Positions 9,417 through 21,186 of a stretch of 64,000 bases of DNA are shown here, piece after piece. The stretch covers positions 62,001 to 126,000 of the forward strand of contig NZ_JAAATR010000049.1 of the NCBI RefSeq assembly GCF_009907385.1, read 5' to 3'. Made by a program: the position numbers and the translations under genes. The notes beneath the pieces are model-generated. The model ran no database searches, had not been told where the DNA came from, and saw only the letters and a list, made by a program, of their open reading frames with translations. Each line of letters begins with the position of its first letter. Position 1 is the stretch's first letter. This DNA is from Atlantibacter hermannii. GTDB taxonomy: Bacteria; Pseudomonadota; Gammaproteobacteria; Enterobacterales; Enterobacteriaceae.

Positions 9417-10982
9417 ATGTTGAAAAACCTCTCTATTCGCATGGGCCTGCTGGCCATTCTGGCAGTCATGACGCTGCTGCTATTACTGGTCAGTGGGATC
9501 GGTATTTATGCGTTAACCCAAAGCTCTGCCTCCCTGCAACGCATTAACCATCTCCAGGGCGAGCAGATCATGCGCCTCAACGATGGCTACACTCAGATCC
9601 TGCGGGCGCGTAATGAATCCGGCCAGGCGGTGCGCCTGATGGAAGTCGGCCTGTTGCAGGACGCAGAAAAGTCGGTCAGCCGAATCGAAAATGAACTCAG
9701 CCAGGGGCGTAAGACGCTAAAAACCCTGCTTGAAAGCAACGTCAACGACGACCAGGGTCAGCAGTTGCTGGGGCAACTGGCGCGCAGCTTCGACGATTTT
9801 AACGTCAACGGCATCACGCCGATGCTGGCCTCGCTGAAAAACCAGAGCCCGGACGACTATTATGCCCTGATGGAAAATGGCCTGATCCCGCTGTCCCAGA
9901 AATTTGATAACGACATGCGCACCTTCCTTGCCTGGAGTGAAAACCGGGGCAAAGAGGAGGTGGCCGGCGTGTTGCAACATAAACAAACCGTGCTGGGGCT
10001 GATGGTAATGGCGGCGCTGATCGCTGCGGGTCTGATTGTCGCCGTCTGGTTCGGTTTGCGTCATCTGCTGCTCAGCCCGCTCAACCGCGCCATCGTGCAA
10101 GTGGAAAGGGTGGCGGCGGGCGATCTGACCCACAATGTCACCCCTGGCGCGAACAACGAGCTGGGCCGCCTGGCAAACGCCATCGACGCGATGCGTCAGT
10201 CGCTGGTGGTCTCCGTCAGCAAAGTCCGCGACGCCAGCGCGCAAATCGATACCGGCAGCCGCGAACTCACCGCCGGGAATATCGATTTATCCCGCCGTAC
10301 CGAGTCTACCGCCACCTCGCTGGAGCAAACCGCCGCCAGCATGGAGCAGATCACCGCCACCGTGAAGCAGAACGCCGAAAACGCCGAGCAGGCGCATCGA
10401 CTGACGCAAAACGTATCGGAAACCGCCGATCGCGGCAGCGAAATGGTGTGCTACGTGATTGAAAAAATGCGCGATATTTCCGGCAGCGCCAACCGCATCG
10501 CCGATATCCTGAGCGTGATTGACGGTATTGCCTTCCAGACCAATATTCTGGCGCTGAATGCGGCAGTGGAAGCTGCCCGTGCCGGCGAGCAGGGGCGCGG
10601 ATTCGCGGTAGTGGCTGGCGAAGTGCGTACCCTGGCGAGCCGCAGTGCCGATGCCGCTAAAGAGATCCGCACGCTGATTGCCGATTCGCAAACGCACGTG
10701 GGCGAGGGTAGCGATCTGGCGATGCAGGCCGGAGAAACCATGGATGAGATCGCCAGCGAAGTGATGCGCATGACCAAACTGATGCGCGAAATCGCCAGCG
10801 CCTCCCATGAGCAGAGCCGGGGCATTGAGCAGGTAAATATTGCCGTCAGTCAGATGGACGAAGCGGCACAGCAAAACGCCGCGCTGGTGGAGCAGTCATC
10901 TGCCGCCACCCATTCGCTTGAGGCGCAGTCGCAGTTACTGGTGGAAACTATGGCGGGCTTTAAGGTACAGATGCAGGCATAA
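9417..10982 (+). CDS. Methyl-accepting chemotaxis protein
   Basis: Transmembrane chemoreceptor of 521 aa. Order: TM1 (about 11-33), a periplasmic four-helix-bundle-type sensor (about 34-190), TM2 (about 192-213), HAMP (about 214-266), then the cytoplasmic methylation and signalling coiled coil with the hairpin tip [20 protein letters not shown]. The C terminus (FKVQMQA) lacks the NWETF tether for CheR/CheB seen in Tar and Tsr. The Tar/Tsr amino-acid-binding arginine cluster is only partly present (R65 and R73 with G69 and Q70), so the ligand is unclear. The ATG at 9417 is preferred over one at 9411 because GGGAA (9406-9410) is 6 nt upstream. Sigma-28 promoter upstream, own terminator downstream; not at this position in K-12. 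Confidence 0.93.
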   Translation: MLKNLSIRMGLLAILAVMTLLLLLVSGIGIYALTQSSASLQRINHLQGEQIMRLNDGYTQILRARNESGQAVRLMEVGLLQDAEKSVSRIENELSQGRKTLKTLLESNVNDDQGQQLLGQLARSFDDFNVNGITPMLASLKNQSPDDYYALMENGLIPLSQKFDNDMRTFLAWSENRGKEEVAGVLQHKQTVLGLMVMAALIAAGLIVAVWFGLRHLLLSPLNRAIVQVERVAAGDLTHNVTPGANNELGRLANAIDAMRQSLVVSVSKVRDASAQIDTGSRELTAGNIDLSRRTESTATSLEQTAASMEQITATVKQNAENAEQAHRLTQNVSETADRGSEMVCYVIEKMRDISGSANRIADILSVIDGIAFQTNILALNAAVEAARAGEQGRGFAVVAGEVRTLASRSADAAKEIRTLIADSQTHVGEGSDLAMQAGETMDEIASEVMRMTKLMREIASASHEQSRGIEQVNIAVSQMDEAAQQNAALVEQSSAATHSLEAQSQLLVETMAGFKVQMQA

Positions 10983-11006
10983 AAACGCTTTGGTAAATTA
11001 ATAAAT

Positions 11007-11034
11007 AACGCCAGTGATTGACTGGCGTTTTTTT
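11007..11034 (+). terminator. Intrinsic terminator after the chemoreceptor
   Basis: AACGCCAGT and ACTGGCGTT form a 9-bp stem with a GATTG loop, followed by a run of seven T. Confidence 0.92.
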
Positions 11035-11117
11035 ACGGTATTAACGGTGTAGCGAATAATTATTTGCTTAATAACGATGTCTCAATGTGGACATGCTTAT
11101 TCATGTCATTTTGTTTG

Positions 11118-11170
11118 CTTAAATCAATATACTTGCAAAAGTACAAATCATTTTTATATATTGATTTAAG
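11118..11170. promoter_or_regulatory. Promoter region with a 14-bp inverted repeat reaching the ribosome-binding site of the DUF3289 gene
   Basis: CTTAAATCAATATA (11118-11131) and TATATTGATTTAAG (11157-11170) are exact inverted copies with a 25-nt spacer. The spacer holds a smaller repeat, TACTT/AAGTA (11130-11143). The right arm ends in the AAG of the AAGGA ribosome-binding site. A promoter-like TTGCAA (11133) and TATATA (11155) with a 16-nt spacer sits inside the structure. It could be an operator or an mRNA element hiding the ribosome-binding site. Confidence 0.6.
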
Positions 11171-11179
11171 GAATGAATC

Positions 11180-11698
11180 ATGAATTTCGATATGGCATTA
11201 TTTATGCCATTGCCCTGCGAGATTTTTCATACCAATCGACCATTTGATGACAGAAGTGCTGATGACATGCAGTATGGGGATTTGGATGACAACGATTTTA
11301 TCAGAAAAGCCATAAATGATTTTTTCATTTATAAACAAAAAATCAAGTTTGATGTTTTTGTAGCCAGGGAGGTCAGAGATGCTATTTATAAAAGCTGGCT
11401 TCCAAAGTTCTATCGCTCTGAAGATAAATATAATGGCCCTGGAATAAGTGTACATGATATTTATGCGCAAGAAATCACCCTGGTCAGCCTGCAAAGATAT
11501 GCGCTATCCTGGGAAGGATTATTATATTTCAAAGGCCAGGATCATTTTGGTTTAGATAAAACAGATGTTACCGATATATTTTATAAAAACTTCCGCTTTT
11601 TCAGGATATGGTTTTTTCTACAAAGACATAAGGACTATGCGTTCAAGCCTTTTTTTACCAATTTTAACGCTTATGTCAGAGTCAGTGGAGGTGTATAA
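11180..11698 (+). CDS. DUF3289-family protein (short form)
   Basis: Unknown function, 172 aa, no signal peptide or membrane helix. I recognise two family landmarks: the N-terminal FMPLPCEIFHTNRPFDDRSADDM region, and the C-terminal half running from LPKF through NGPGISVHD, the QDHFGLD motif and the FRFFRIWFFLQR motif to the final VSGG. From memory, typical members are about 270-290 aa, so the middle part appears much reduced here. Base composition is clearly more AT-rich than neighbouring genes, suggesting acquisition. The next gene follows after 2 nt, so the two form an operon. Confidence 0.72.
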   Translation: MNFDMALFMPLPCEIFHTNRPFDDRSADDMQYGDLDDNDFIRKAINDFFIYKQKIKFDVFVAREVRDAIYKSWLPKFYRSEDKYNGPGISVHDIYAQEITLVSLQRYALSWEGLLYFKGQDHFGLDKTDVTDIFYKNFRFFRIWFFLQRHKDYAFKPFFTNFNAYVRVSGGV

Positions 11699-11700
11699 AA

Positions 11701-12228
11701 ATGAATATGTGTAAAAAAATTAAAATTGCATTTTTTATTGGCGTGCTGTTTTATCCAGTGGTGACATTTTTCTGGCAACTGCGCCCCGTTAAAATTATGG
11801 CCGTAAGTCGTTATCCTGAATATGAAGAGAGTTATTATAAAGATAGCAATGAAGGTTTTACGGAGCGCGATTCTTATCATATCGCGGTTGACCATCTTCC
11901 GCTGTCAGTCAAAGATAAGGTGAAGTGGTATATCGCTCATAAGACGGAGTTAAAAAAGCAGTATTTAATTCCCAGATCATCCTCTTATAGCATTACCGTT
12001 TGGGATATCGGCGATGGGTTCATTGACTTAAGCATTTCCGATGATGGTGATTTGATTTGCTTTCCTAAAATTGAAACTGCAGAAAAGTGTATAGAAAAGA
12101 ATATACAGATGTCTGTTAGTTCAAATGAAGAAGGCGAAGAAATTTTTTCCTTTGCCGATGATAATGATTCATGGAAATTGAATGCTCAGGGTAATCTGAC
12201 AGATGGAAAGATCACGTTTGGTTTATAA
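11701..12228 (+). CDS. DUF943-family membrane-anchored protein
   Basis: Unknown function, 175 aa. A short basic N terminus (MNMCKKIKI) and one hydrophobic segment (about 8-24) predict an inner-membrane anchor with the remainder in the periplasm. DUF943 landmarks: RPVKIMAV just after the helix, HLPLSVKDKVKWYI, ITVWDIGDGF, and a late cysteine pair (ICF...KCIEKN). A GGAGGTG ribosome-binding site lies 7 nt before the ATG, within the end of the preceding gene. AT-rich like its partner. DUF3289 and DUF943 genes neighbour each other in other enterobacteria as I recall; any effector/immunity role is speculation. Confidence 0.72.
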   Translation: MNMCKKIKIAFFIGVLFYPVVTFFWQLRPVKIMAVSRYPEYEESYYKDSNEGFTERDSYHIAVDHLPLSVKDKVKWYIAHKTELKKQYLIPRSSSYSITVWDIGDGFIDLSISDDGDLICFPKIETAEKCIEKNIQMSVSSNEEGEEIFSFADDNDSWKLNAQGNLTDGKITFGL

Positions 12229-12230
12229 AA

Positions 12231-12260
12231 AAGCCGGGCATTCCTACCCGGCTTGATTTT
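12231..12260. terminator. Bidirectional terminator between the DUF943 gene and fbp
   Basis: AAGCCGGG and CCCGGCTT with an 8-nt loop, an A-run before it and a T-rich tail (GATTTTTTT) after it, between convergent genes. Confidence 0.85.
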
Positions 12261-12261
12261 T

Positions 12262-13260
12262 TTACGCGTCCGGGTATTCGCGAATAAAGCGCTCGACGTC
12301 ATTCACCATGCTGTCGGTGCCGACAAAGAACGGACGACGCTGGTGCAGGCTCTCAGGGATGATATCCAGGATACGGGTTTTCCCGTCGCTCGCCTTTCCG
12401 CCCGCCTGTTCCGCCAGGAACGCCATCGGGTTGCATTCATACAGCAAACGCAGTTTCCCTTCCGGATGGCTGGCAGTGCTCGGGTACAGGTAAATCCCGC
12501 CTTTTAGCAGGTTGCGGTGGAAATCCGCTACCAGCGAACCGATATAGCGCGACGTATAAGGACGTTGGGTAGTGGCATCTTCTTCCTGGCAGAACTTGAT
12601 GTATTTTTTCACGCCCTGGGGGAATTTGATGTAGTTGCCTTCGTTAATGGAGTAGGTGTTGCCTTTTTTCGGGAAGCGCATGCGCTCCTGGCTCAGGCAG
12701 AACACGCCCAGGGAAGGGTCGTAGGTAAACGCGTGGACGCCGCAACCGGTGGTGTAAACCAGCATGGTTGAGGAGCCGTAAACCACATAACCTGCAGCAA
12801 CCTGTTTGCTGCCAGGCTGGAGAAAGTCTTCCTCAGTCACCGGCGTGCCGACCGGGGTCACGCGGCGGTAAATAGAGAAAATCGTTCCGACGGAGACATT
12901 TACGTCAATGTTGGAGGAGCCGTCCAGCGGATCCATCAACACCACATATTTCGCGTGTTCACAGCCTTCGAACACCACAATCTCATCTTCTTCTTCCGAC
13001 GCGATCCCGGCGACGATGTCGCGGGCTTTCAGCGCAGCCTTCAGTTTTTCGTTCGCGAACAGGTCGAGTTTCTGCTGCACTTCGCCCTGTACGTTTTCAG
13101 CGCCGCTGGCACCTAAGATATCAACCAGTCCGGCTTTGTTGATATCGCGATGGATAATCTTGGCACCCAGCTTTATTGCCGACAGCAGCGCAGTCAGTTC
13201 GCCGGTAGCATGAGAAAACTCATGCTGCTTTTCGACAATAAATTCACCTAACGTTTTCAT
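12262..13260 (-). CDS. fbp: Fructose-1,6-bisphosphatase class 1
   Basis: Key gluconeogenic enzyme converting fructose 1,6-bisphosphate to fructose 6-phosphate; Mg-dependent and AMP-inhibited in E. coli. The 332-aa length equals E. coli Fbp. The metal-binding motif [10 protein letters not shown] lies near residue 110-120, and the substrate-binding region around [14 protein letters not shown] is intact. It diverges from mpl across a 174-nt gap that holds both promoters and no further gene. Confidence 0.97.
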   Translation of the reverse strand: MKTLGEFIVEKQHEFSHATGELTALLSAIKLGAKIIHRDINKAGLVDILGASGAENVQGEVQQKLDLFANEKLKAALKARDIVAGIASEEEDEIVVFEGCEHAKYVVLMDPLDGSSNIDVNVSVGTIFSIYRRVTPVGTPVTEEDFLQPGSKQVAAGYVVYGSSTMLVYTTGCGVHAFTYDPSLGVFCLSQERMRFPKKGNTYSINEGNYIKFPQGVKKYIKFCQEEDATTQRPYTSRYIGSLVADFHRNLLKGGIYLYPSTASHPEGKLRLLYECNPMAFLAEQAGGKASDGKTRILDIIPESLHQRRPFFVGTDSMVNDVERFIREYPDA

Positions 13261-13434
13261 AACACTTTCCCTGCATCCTGGTTTGAGTAAAGCGATCGTT
13301 TAATCGTAACAAAGATATAAAGGTTAGCGCACAGGTGAATCGAGACAGCAAATAACAGAATCGCCTTAAATGCGTTTCTTCAGGCTCCCACATGCGGGTA
13401 GAATATGCGCCGGATGAAAAAAGGACAGTTACGT

Positions 13435-14814
13435 ATGCGTATTCATATTCTGGGTGTGTGTGGCACCTTTATGGGCGGGCTGGCGATGCTGGCGCGGGCC
13501 CTGGGCCACGAGGTCACCGGCTCGGATGCAAATGTTTACCCGCCGATGAGTACCCTTCTTGAGAAGCAAGGTATTGATTTAATTCAGGGCTATGATGTTG
13601 AACAACTCGATCCGCGCCCGGACCTGGTGATCATCGGCAATGCCATGACGCGTGGCAACCCGTGCGTGGAAGCGGTGCTGGAGCAGAATATCCCTTTCAT
13701 GTCTGGCCCGCAGTGGCTGCACGATTTCGTGCTGCGCGACCGCTGGGTGATCGCCATTGCGGGAACGCATGGCAAAACCACCACGGCAGGCATGGCGACC
13801 TGGATCCTGGAAGCCTGCGGCTATAAGCCAGGCTTTGTGATTGGCGGTGTGCCGGGCAATTTCGACGTTTCCGCACGGCTCGGCGAAAGCCCGTTCTTTG
13901 TGATTGAGGCGGATGAGTACGATTGCGCCTTCTTCGACAAGCGTTCCAAGTTTGTACACTACTGCCCGCGCACCCTGGTGTTGAACAATCTTGAATTTGA
14001 CCATGCGGATATCTTTGACGATCTGCGGGCGATCCAGAAACAATTTCACCACCTGGTACGCATTGTGCCCGGGCAGGGCAAGATCATCTGGCCGGAAGGG
14101 GATGCCAATCTGAAGCAAACTCTGGCAATGGGTTGCTGGAGCGAGCAGGAGCTGGTGGGCGATCAGGGCCAGTGGCAGGCGAAAAAACTCAATGCCGACG
14201 CGTCCAACTGGGAAGTGCTGCTGGACGGTGAACGCGTGGCGGAAGTGAACTGGCAGCTGGTGGGCGAGCACAACATGAATAATGGGCTGATGGCGATTGC
14301 CGCCGCGCGCCATGTGGGCGTGACGCCCGCTGATGCCGCTCAGGCCCTCAACAGCTTCGTGAACGCCCGCCGCCGCCTGGAGCTGCGCGGCGAAGCCAAC
14401 GGCGTGACGGTGTATGACGATTTCGCCCATCACCCGACGGCGATCCTGGCGACCCTCGCGGCGCTGCGCGGTAAAGTGGGCGGAACGGCGCGTATTCTCG
14501 CCGTGCTGGAGCCGCGTTCCAACACCATGAAGATGGGCCACTGTAAGGACGATCTCGCCCCCTCGCTGGGCCGCGCCGATGAAGTGTTCCTGTTCCAGCC
14601 GTCGCACATTCCGTGGCAGGTGTTTGAAGTGGCGGATGCCTGCATTCAACCCGCGCACTGGAGCGGCGATGTCGACACGCTGGTGGAGATGATCGTGAAA
14701 ACCGCTCAGCCGGGTGACCATATACTGGTGATGAGCAACGGCGGTTTCGGTGGCATCCATCAGAAACTGCTGGATGCGCTGGAGAAGAAAGCGAAGCTGG
14801 CTGAGCAGGCGTAA
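13435..14814 (+). CDS. mpl: UDP-N-acetylmuramate:L-alanyl-gamma-D-glutamyl-meso-diaminopimelate ligase
   Basis: Cytoplasmic Mur ligase of peptidoglycan recycling that attaches recovered tripeptide to UDP-MurNAc. The protein is 459 aa (E. coli 457). The ATP-binding loop GTHGKTT is at residues 110-116; the middle domain has EADEYDCAFFD and the C-terminal domain DDFAHHPTA. The start MRIHILG matches the family; ten extra in-frame codons upstream are not conserved, and AAGGAC precedes the chosen ATG. Downstream, instead of yjgA as in K-12, it converges on gltD. Confidence 0.96.
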   Translation: MRIHILGVCGTFMGGLAMLARALGHEVTGSDANVYPPMSTLLEKQGIDLIQGYDVEQLDPRPDLVIIGNAMTRGNPCVEAVLEQNIPFMSGPQWLHDFVLRDRWVIAIAGTHGKTTTAGMATWILEACGYKPGFVIGGVPGNFDVSARLGESPFFVIEADEYDCAFFDKRSKFVHYCPRTLVLNNLEFDHADIFDDLRAIQKQFHHLVRIVPGQGKIIWPEGDANLKQTLAMGCWSEQELVGDQGQWQAKKLNADASNWEVLLDGERVAEVNWQLVGEHNMNNGLMAIAAARHVGVTPADAAQALNSFVNARRRLELRGEANGVTVYDDFAHHPTAILATLAALRGKVGGTARILAVLEPRSNTMKMGHCKDDLAPSLGRADEVFLFQPSHIPWQVFEVADACIQPAHWSGDVDTLVEMIVKTAQPGDHILVMSNGGFGGIHQKLLDALEKKAKLAEQA

Positions 14815-14841
14815 CGTCCAACGGCCAAACCGAAGCCATAA

Positions 14842-14876
14842 AAAAAGCCCGTCAGCGCTACACTGACGGGCTTTTT
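14842..14876. terminator. Bidirectional terminator at the mpl|gltD junction
   Basis: AAAAAGCCCGTCAG and CTGACGGGCTTTTT form a perfect 14-bp stem with a 7-nt loop. It serves both convergent genes and lies in the 72-nt gap that is the synteny breakpoint relative to K-12. Confidence 0.95.
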
Positions 14877-14886
14877 ACTGGCCGGA

Positions 14887-16314
<1,428 letters not shown>

Positions 16315-16355
16315 TTAAATCCGGCCAGCGAAACGGGGTTCGCCAGCCGAGATTT

Positions 16356-19300
16356 TTACTGCGCCTGCACCCGCAATTCAGCGGCGCTGCGACTACGGTG
16401 ACCCAACAATGCTTTGACATCACTGGACTTCGGTTTAACCAGCGCGAATTTCGCCGAGAACGCGGGCCAGTTAGCCAGGATCTCTTCGCCGCGCTGGGAG
16501 CCGGTCAACTGCACGTGCTCCGTGATCAGACCGCGTAAGTGCTCTTCATGGATAGCAAGCTCATCCACGTTCAGCACTTCCACCAGTTCCGGGTTCACGC
16601 GCTTACGGAATTCACCGTCTTCATCCAGCACGTAGGCGAAACCGCCGGTCATGCCCGCGCCGAAGTTAACGCCGGTTTTACCCAGGATACAGACGATACC
16701 GCCGGTCATGTATTCACAACCGTTATCGCCGATGCCTTCCACGACCGTGATAGCCCCGGAGTTACGCACCCCGAAACGCTCGCCCGCGCGGCCCGCCGCA
16801 TACAGACGACCGCCGGTCGCGCCGTACAGGCAGGTGTTGCCGATGATGCTGGCTTCGTGGCTGCGGAACGCGGAGCCCACCGGCGGACGAATCGCCAGTA
16901 AACCGCCCGCCATGCCTTTGCCTACGTAGTCGTTGGCGTCGCCGGTCAGGTACAGTTCCATGCCGCCCGCGTTCCAGACGCCGAAGCTCTGGCCCGCGGT
17001 GCCGTTAAAGTGCGCCTTGATCGGGTCGGAAGCCAGGCCCTGGTCGCCGTGCGTCTGGGCGATATAACCCGACAGCAGCGCGCCCACGGAACGGTCGGTG
17101 TTGCGAATATCAAACCAGAAAGTCTTGCTCTGTTTCTGATCAACGTACTCTTTCGCCTGGTTCAGCAACTGCGCGTTCAGCACGCCGTTATCGAACGGCG
17201 GGTTGGTTTCGGTACAGTACAGCGCTTTGCCCGGGTGCGGCTCGGCGGTCGCCAGCAGGCGGGACAGATCCAGCTTCTGCTGCTTCGCCGTGTAACCGTC
17301 CAGCTCTTTCAGCAGGTCGGTGCGGCCAATCAGGTCCACCAGGCGCTTCACGCCCAGCTGCGCCATCAGCTCGCGGGTTTCACGGGCGATAAATTCAAAG
17401 TAGTTGGTCACTTTGAACGGCAGGCCGTGATAGTGGTTCTTACGCAGTTTGTCATCCTGAGTCGCCACGCCGGTCGCGCAGTTGTTCAGGTGGCAAATAC
17501 GCAGGTATTTACAGCCCAGCGCCACCATCGGGCCGGTGCCGAAGCCGAAGCTTTCCGCGCCCAGAATCGCCGCTTTGATGATGTCGAGGCCGGTTTTCAG
17601 GCCGCCATCCACCTGGAGACGGATTTTATGACGCAGGCCGTTCGCCACCAGCGCCTGCTGGGTTTCCACCAGGCCAAGCTCCCACGGACATCCCGCATAT
17701 TTCACGGAGGAGAGCGGGCTTGCGCCGGTGCCGCCGTCGTAACCGGCGATGGTGATCAGGTCGGCATAAGCTTTCGCTACGCCAGTGGCGATGGTGCCCA
17801 CGCCGGGTTCGGAAACCAGCTTCACGGAGATCAGCGCTTTCGGGTTGACCTGCTTGAGGTCGAAAATCAACTGCGCCAAATCTTCAATCGAGTAGATATC
17901 GTGATGCGGCGGCGGGGAAATCAGCGTTACGCCCGGCACCGAATAACGCAGTTTGGCGATGTATGGAGTGACTTTATCGCCCGGCAGCTGGCCGCCTTCG
18001 CCCGGCTTCGCGCCCTGCGCCACTTTAATCTGGATCACGTCGGCGTTGACCAGGTAGGACGGGGTTACGCCAAAGCGGCCCGAGGCAACCTGTTTGATGC
18101 GCGACACTTTATTGGTGCCGTAGCGCGCCGGATCTTCACCGCCTTCGCCAGAGTTGGAGTTGCCGCCGATGCTGTTCATGGCTTCCGCCAGCGCTTCGTG
18201 GGCTTCCGGGCTCAGCGCGCCGATAGACATCGCCGCGGTATCGAAGCGTTTAAACAGCTCGGTCGCCGGTTCAACATCGTTGATGCTGACCGCATCGCCC
18301 TGCGGGTTAAGCGCCAGCAAATCGCGCAGGGTAGCCGCCGGACGTTCGTTAACCAGCCTGGCGTATTCCTGATAATCGCTGTACTCCCCGCTCTGCACCG
18401 CCTGTTGCAGGGTGCGCACCACGTCCGGGTTGTAGGCGTGGTATTCGCCGCCGTGTACGTATTTGAGCAGCCCGCCCTGTTCCAGCGGTTTGCGGGCCAG
18501 CCAGCTGCGCTTCGACAGATTCAGCAAATCCTGTTGGAAGTCGGCAAAACCGGCACCGCCGATACGGCTGACCACGCCCTGGAAGCACAGGCTGGAGACC
18601 TCGTCATGCAGGCCCACGGCTTCAAACAGCTTCGAGCAGCGGTAAGACGCGATAGTCGAGATGCCCATTTTGGACATGATCTTGTACAGGCCTTTGTTGA
18701 TGCCGTTGCGGTAGTTCTGCATCACTGTGCGGTAGTTTTTCTCAATGGCGTGGGTATCCACCAGTTTCGCCAGTGATTCATAGGCCAGATACGGGTAAAT
18801 CGCGGTTGCGCCAAAGCCGAGCAGTACGGCGAAGTGGTGCGGATCGCGGGCGCTGGCAGTTTCAACAATGATGTTGGCGTCGCAGCGCAGGCTCTTATCC
18901 ACCAGGCGAGTCTGGATCGCGCCCACCGCCATCGGTGCCGGAACCGGCAAACGGTTTTTGGCGATGTTGCGGTCAGACAGCACCAACAACACCGTACCGT
19001 TGCGCACCATCTGTTCGGCTTTATCGCACAGCGCTTTCACCGTCTCTTCCAGCGAGGTTTCAGTGACGTCAAAGGTGATGTCCAGCACATCAGCGCGATA
19101 GTGCTCTTCGGTCATGGTGGTGAGCTGATTGAAATCAGACCACAGCAGGATCGGCGACTTAAAGCTTAAACGGTGCGCCTGGCCTTCGGCCTCGCAGAAC
19201 ACGTTCATCTCGCGGCCAATGCTGGTCGCCAGCGACATCACGTGCGCTTCACGCAGCGGATCGATTGGCGGGTTGGTCACCTGCGCGAACTGCTGGCGGA

Positions 19301-20816
19301 AGTAATCATAAATAATGCGCGGCTGGCTGGAGAGCACGGCGAACGGGGTATCGTCACCCATTGAACCGACCGCTTCCTGGCCGTTTTCGCCCAGCACGCG
19401 GATCACCGAGTCCAGCTCTTCGAAGCTGTAGTTAAACTGCTTCTGATAGCTGGTAAGGGTATCGTCGTCCATCTCGCGCTGGCCGACCTGAGCGTCAGGC
19501 AGATCTTCGAACGGCACCAGGCGACGCACGTTTTTCTCCATCCACTCTTTATATGGATGGCGGATTTTCAGATCGTGGTCGGTTTCCGCCGAGTGCAAAA
19601 TGCGCCCAATACGGGTGTCGATCACCATCAGCTCGCCCGGCCCGACGCGGCCCTTTTCCACCACTTCATCAGGCTGGTAATCCCAGATGCCCACTTCAGA
19701 GGCGCAGGTGATCAGCTTGTCTTTGGTGATGACGTAGCGCGCCGGACGCAGGCCGTTACGGTCCAGGTTACAGGCGGCGAAGCGACCATCGGACATGACG
19801 ATGCCCGCCGGGCCGTCCCACGGCTCCATGTGCATGGAGTTAAAGTCGAAGAACGCGCGCAGATCCGGGTCCATGTTCGGGTTGTTCTGCCAGGCTGGCG
19901 GCACCAGCAGGCGCATGGCGCGCACGATGTCCATCCCGCCTGCCAGCAGCAGTTCGAGCATGTTGTCCATCGAGCTGGAATCGGAGCCGGTTTCGTTAAC
20001 GAACGGCGCGGCGTCGTGCAGATCCGGGATCAATGGGGTCTGGAATTTATAGGTACGGGCGCGCGCCCACTGGCGGTTGCCGGTAATGGTGTTGATTTCG
20101 CCGTTGTGCGCCAGGTAGCGGAACGGCTGGGCCAGCGGCCAGCGCGGCACGGTGTTGGTGGAGAAACGCTGATGGAACAGGCAGATGGCCGATTCCAGAC
20201 GCAGGTCCGCCAGGTCCAGGTAAAAACGCGGCAGATCCGCCGGCATACACAGACCTTTATAGATGTTGACCAGGTTCGACAGGCTACAGACATAGAAGTC
20301 TTTGTCTTGCTGATTGCGTTTTTCGATACGGCGGCGGGCGATAAACAGACGGCGCTCCATATCACGCGGACGCCAGCCCGCAGGGGCGTTAACAAAAATT
20401 TGCTCAATTCGCGGCAGGGAGGAGAGGGCGATTTCACCGAGTACCCCGTCGTTGGTCGGCACGTCGCGCCAGCCCACGATCGACAGGGTTTCACGTTGCA
20501 ACTCTTCTTCAACGATGCGACGGCTCTGCGCCGCCAGCTCCGGATCCTGATTTAAAAACAGCATCCCGACGGCATAGTTTTTCGCTAAGCGCCAGCCGCG
20601 CTCTTCCGCCACCAGGCGAAAGAAACGGTCAGGTTTTTGTAACAGCAGGCCGCATCCGTCGCCGGTTTTCCCGTCTGCGAGGATCGCGCCACGGTGCTGC
20701 ATGCGGGCCAGTGCGTGAATAGCGGTACGCACCACCTTGTGGCTAGGTTCGCCTTCTATGTGGGCGATCAGGCCGAAACCACAGTTATCCTTCTCAAGGG
20801 ATTTATCGTACAACAT
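16356..20816 (-). CDS. gltB: Glutamate synthase (NADPH), large subunit
   Basis: Catalytic GOGAT subunit of ammonium assimilation, 1,486 aa from the start [10 protein letters not shown]. The N-terminal glutamine amidotransferase nucleophile would be Cys12 (DNCGFG) after propeptide removal. Further on come the FMN-binding synthase domain ([23 protein letters not shown]), the 3Fe-4S cysteines ([12 protein letters not shown]) and the C-terminal GXGXG beta-helix ([11 protein letters not shown]). The frame stays open 84 codons upstream, and part of that extension (KPRR...PQSLG) resembles the N terminus annotated in K-12. GGAGG sits 9 nt before the chosen ATG. Confidence 0.96.
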   Translation of the reverse strand: MLYDKSLEKDNCGFGLIAHIEGEPSHKVVRTAIHALARMQHRGAILADGKTGDGCGLLLQKPDRFFRLVAEERGWRLAKNYAVGMLFLNQDPELAAQSRRIVEEELQRETLSIVGWRDVPTNDGVLGEIALSSLPRIEQIFVNAPAGWRPRDMERRLFIARRRIEKRNQQDKDFYVCSLSNLVNIYKGLCMPADLPRFYLDLADLRLESAICLFHQRFSTNTVPRWPLAQPFRYLAHNGEINTITGNRQWARARTYKFQTPLIPDLHDAAPFVNETGSDSSSMDNMLELLLAGGMDIVRAMRLLVPPAWQNNPNMDPDLRAFFDFNSMHMEPWDGPAGIVMSDGRFAACNLDRNGLRPARYVITKDKLITCASEVGIWDYQPDEVVEKGRVGPGELMVIDTRIGRILHSAETDHDLKIRHPYKEWMEKNVRRLVPFEDLPDAQVGQREMDDDTLTSYQKQFNYSFEELDSVIRVLGENGQEAVGSMGDDTPFAVLSSQPRIIYDYFRQQFAQVTNPPIDPLREAHVMSLATSIGREMNVFCEAEGQAHRLSFKSPILLWSDFNQLTTMTEEHYRADVLDITFDVTETSLEETVKALCDKAEQMVRNGTVLLVLSDRNIAKNRLPVPAPMAVGAIQTRLVDKSLRCDANIIVETASARDPHHFAVLLGFGATAIYPYLAYESLAKLVDTHAIEKNYRTVMQNYRNGINKGLYKIMSKMGISTIASYRCSKLFEAVGLHDEVSSLCFQGVVSRIGGAGFADFQQDLLNLSKRSWLARKPLEQGGLLKYVHGGEYHAYNPDVVRTLQQAVQSGEYSDYQEYARLVNERPAATLRDLLALNPQGDAVSINDVEPATELFKRFDTAAMSIGALSPEAHEALAEAMNSIGGNSNSGEGGEDPARYGTNKVSRIKQVASGRFGVTPSYLVNADVIQIKVAQGAKPGEGGQLPGDKVTPYIAKLRYSVPGVTLISPPPHHDIYSIEDLAQLIFDLKQVNPKALISVKLVSEPGVGTIATGVAKAYADLITIAGYDGGTGASPLSSVKYAGCPWELGLVETQQALVANGLRHKIRLQVDGGLKTGLDIIKAAILGAESFGFGTGPMVALGCKYLRICHLNNCATGVATQDDKLRKNHYHGLPFKVTNYFEFIARETRELMAQLGVKRLVDLIGRTDLLKELDGYTAKQQKLDLSRLLATAEPHPGKALYCTETNPPFDNGVLNAQLLNQAKEYVDQKQSKTFWFDIRNTDRSVGALLSGYIAQTHGDQGLASDPIKAHFNGTAGQSFGVWNAGGMELYLTGDANDYVGKGMAGGLLAIRPPVGSAFRSHEASIIGNTCLYGATGGRLYAAGRAGERFGVRNSGAITVVEGIGDNGCEYMTGGIVCILGKTGVNFGAGMTGGFAYVLDEDGEFRKRVNPELVEVLNVDELAIHEEHLRGLITEHVQLTGSQRGEEILANWPAFSAKFALVKPKSSDVKALLGHRSRSAAELRVQAQ

Positions 20817-21004
20817 ATCAGTGAACCTCCCCAGGCTCTGCGGACTCGCTCCGACACCGATTGCGCGCGGACACAGCAAGAGCAGGCGACGGGGTTTGGC
20901 GTATCTACGCGCACCTCGCATTCGCCCTCTCAATATCCTTTTCGCATCGGTACACAAGTGTTGAGGACTTGCTTCAGAGGGAATCTCAATTACTGCATAA
21001 ATAT

Positions 21005-21023
21005 GATGAGCAGAGTGCTCATC
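21005..21023. promoter_or_regulatory. Palindrome in the gltB upstream region
   Basis: GATGAGCA-GAG-TGCTCATC is a perfect 8-bp inverted repeat, about 190 nt upstream of the gltB start in the 681-nt gltB-yhcC gap. Candidate operator for the gltBD promoter (Lrp, ArgR, CRP and IHF act in this region in E. coli), but the sequence matches none of those consensus sites clearly enough to name one. Confidence 0.4.
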
Positions 21024-21186
21024 CAGAAAGCTTCCAGCGGATTTCCAAGTTATCGGGATTTGCGACACAGGTCAAATGGCTTTCTTATTTATTCAAATTT
21101 GTGCTAACGAGGTATTAACCTAATGAATTTAAAGAGTATTTATGGGTTTTTTGTTTGCCGGGCGTGGTCTGAACAGCGCCAGCAAG

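Noticed and set aside
9388-9417. Divergent sigma-28 promoter on the minus strand upstream of the chemoreceptor
   Set aside because: The -10 copy is perfect, but the -35 at the correct distance (TAGTCATT) matches only four of eight positions and no minus-strand gene follows.
13579-14760. 393-codon open frame on the minus strand opposite mpl
   Set aside because: Same reason: mpl is full-length and conserved, and the antisense translation is low-complexity and His/Arg-rich.
17010-18776. 588-codon open frame on the plus strand opposite gltB
   Set aside because: It is an antisense shadow of a highly conserved GC-rich gene; its His/Arg/Gln/Val-rich translation has no family resemblance and no ribosome-binding site.
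20817-21068. 84-codon N-terminal extension of GltB
   Set aside because: Not used as the start because GGAGG precedes MLYDKS at good spacing and 1,486 aa is a usual enterobacterial length; the partial similarity is kept as a finding.
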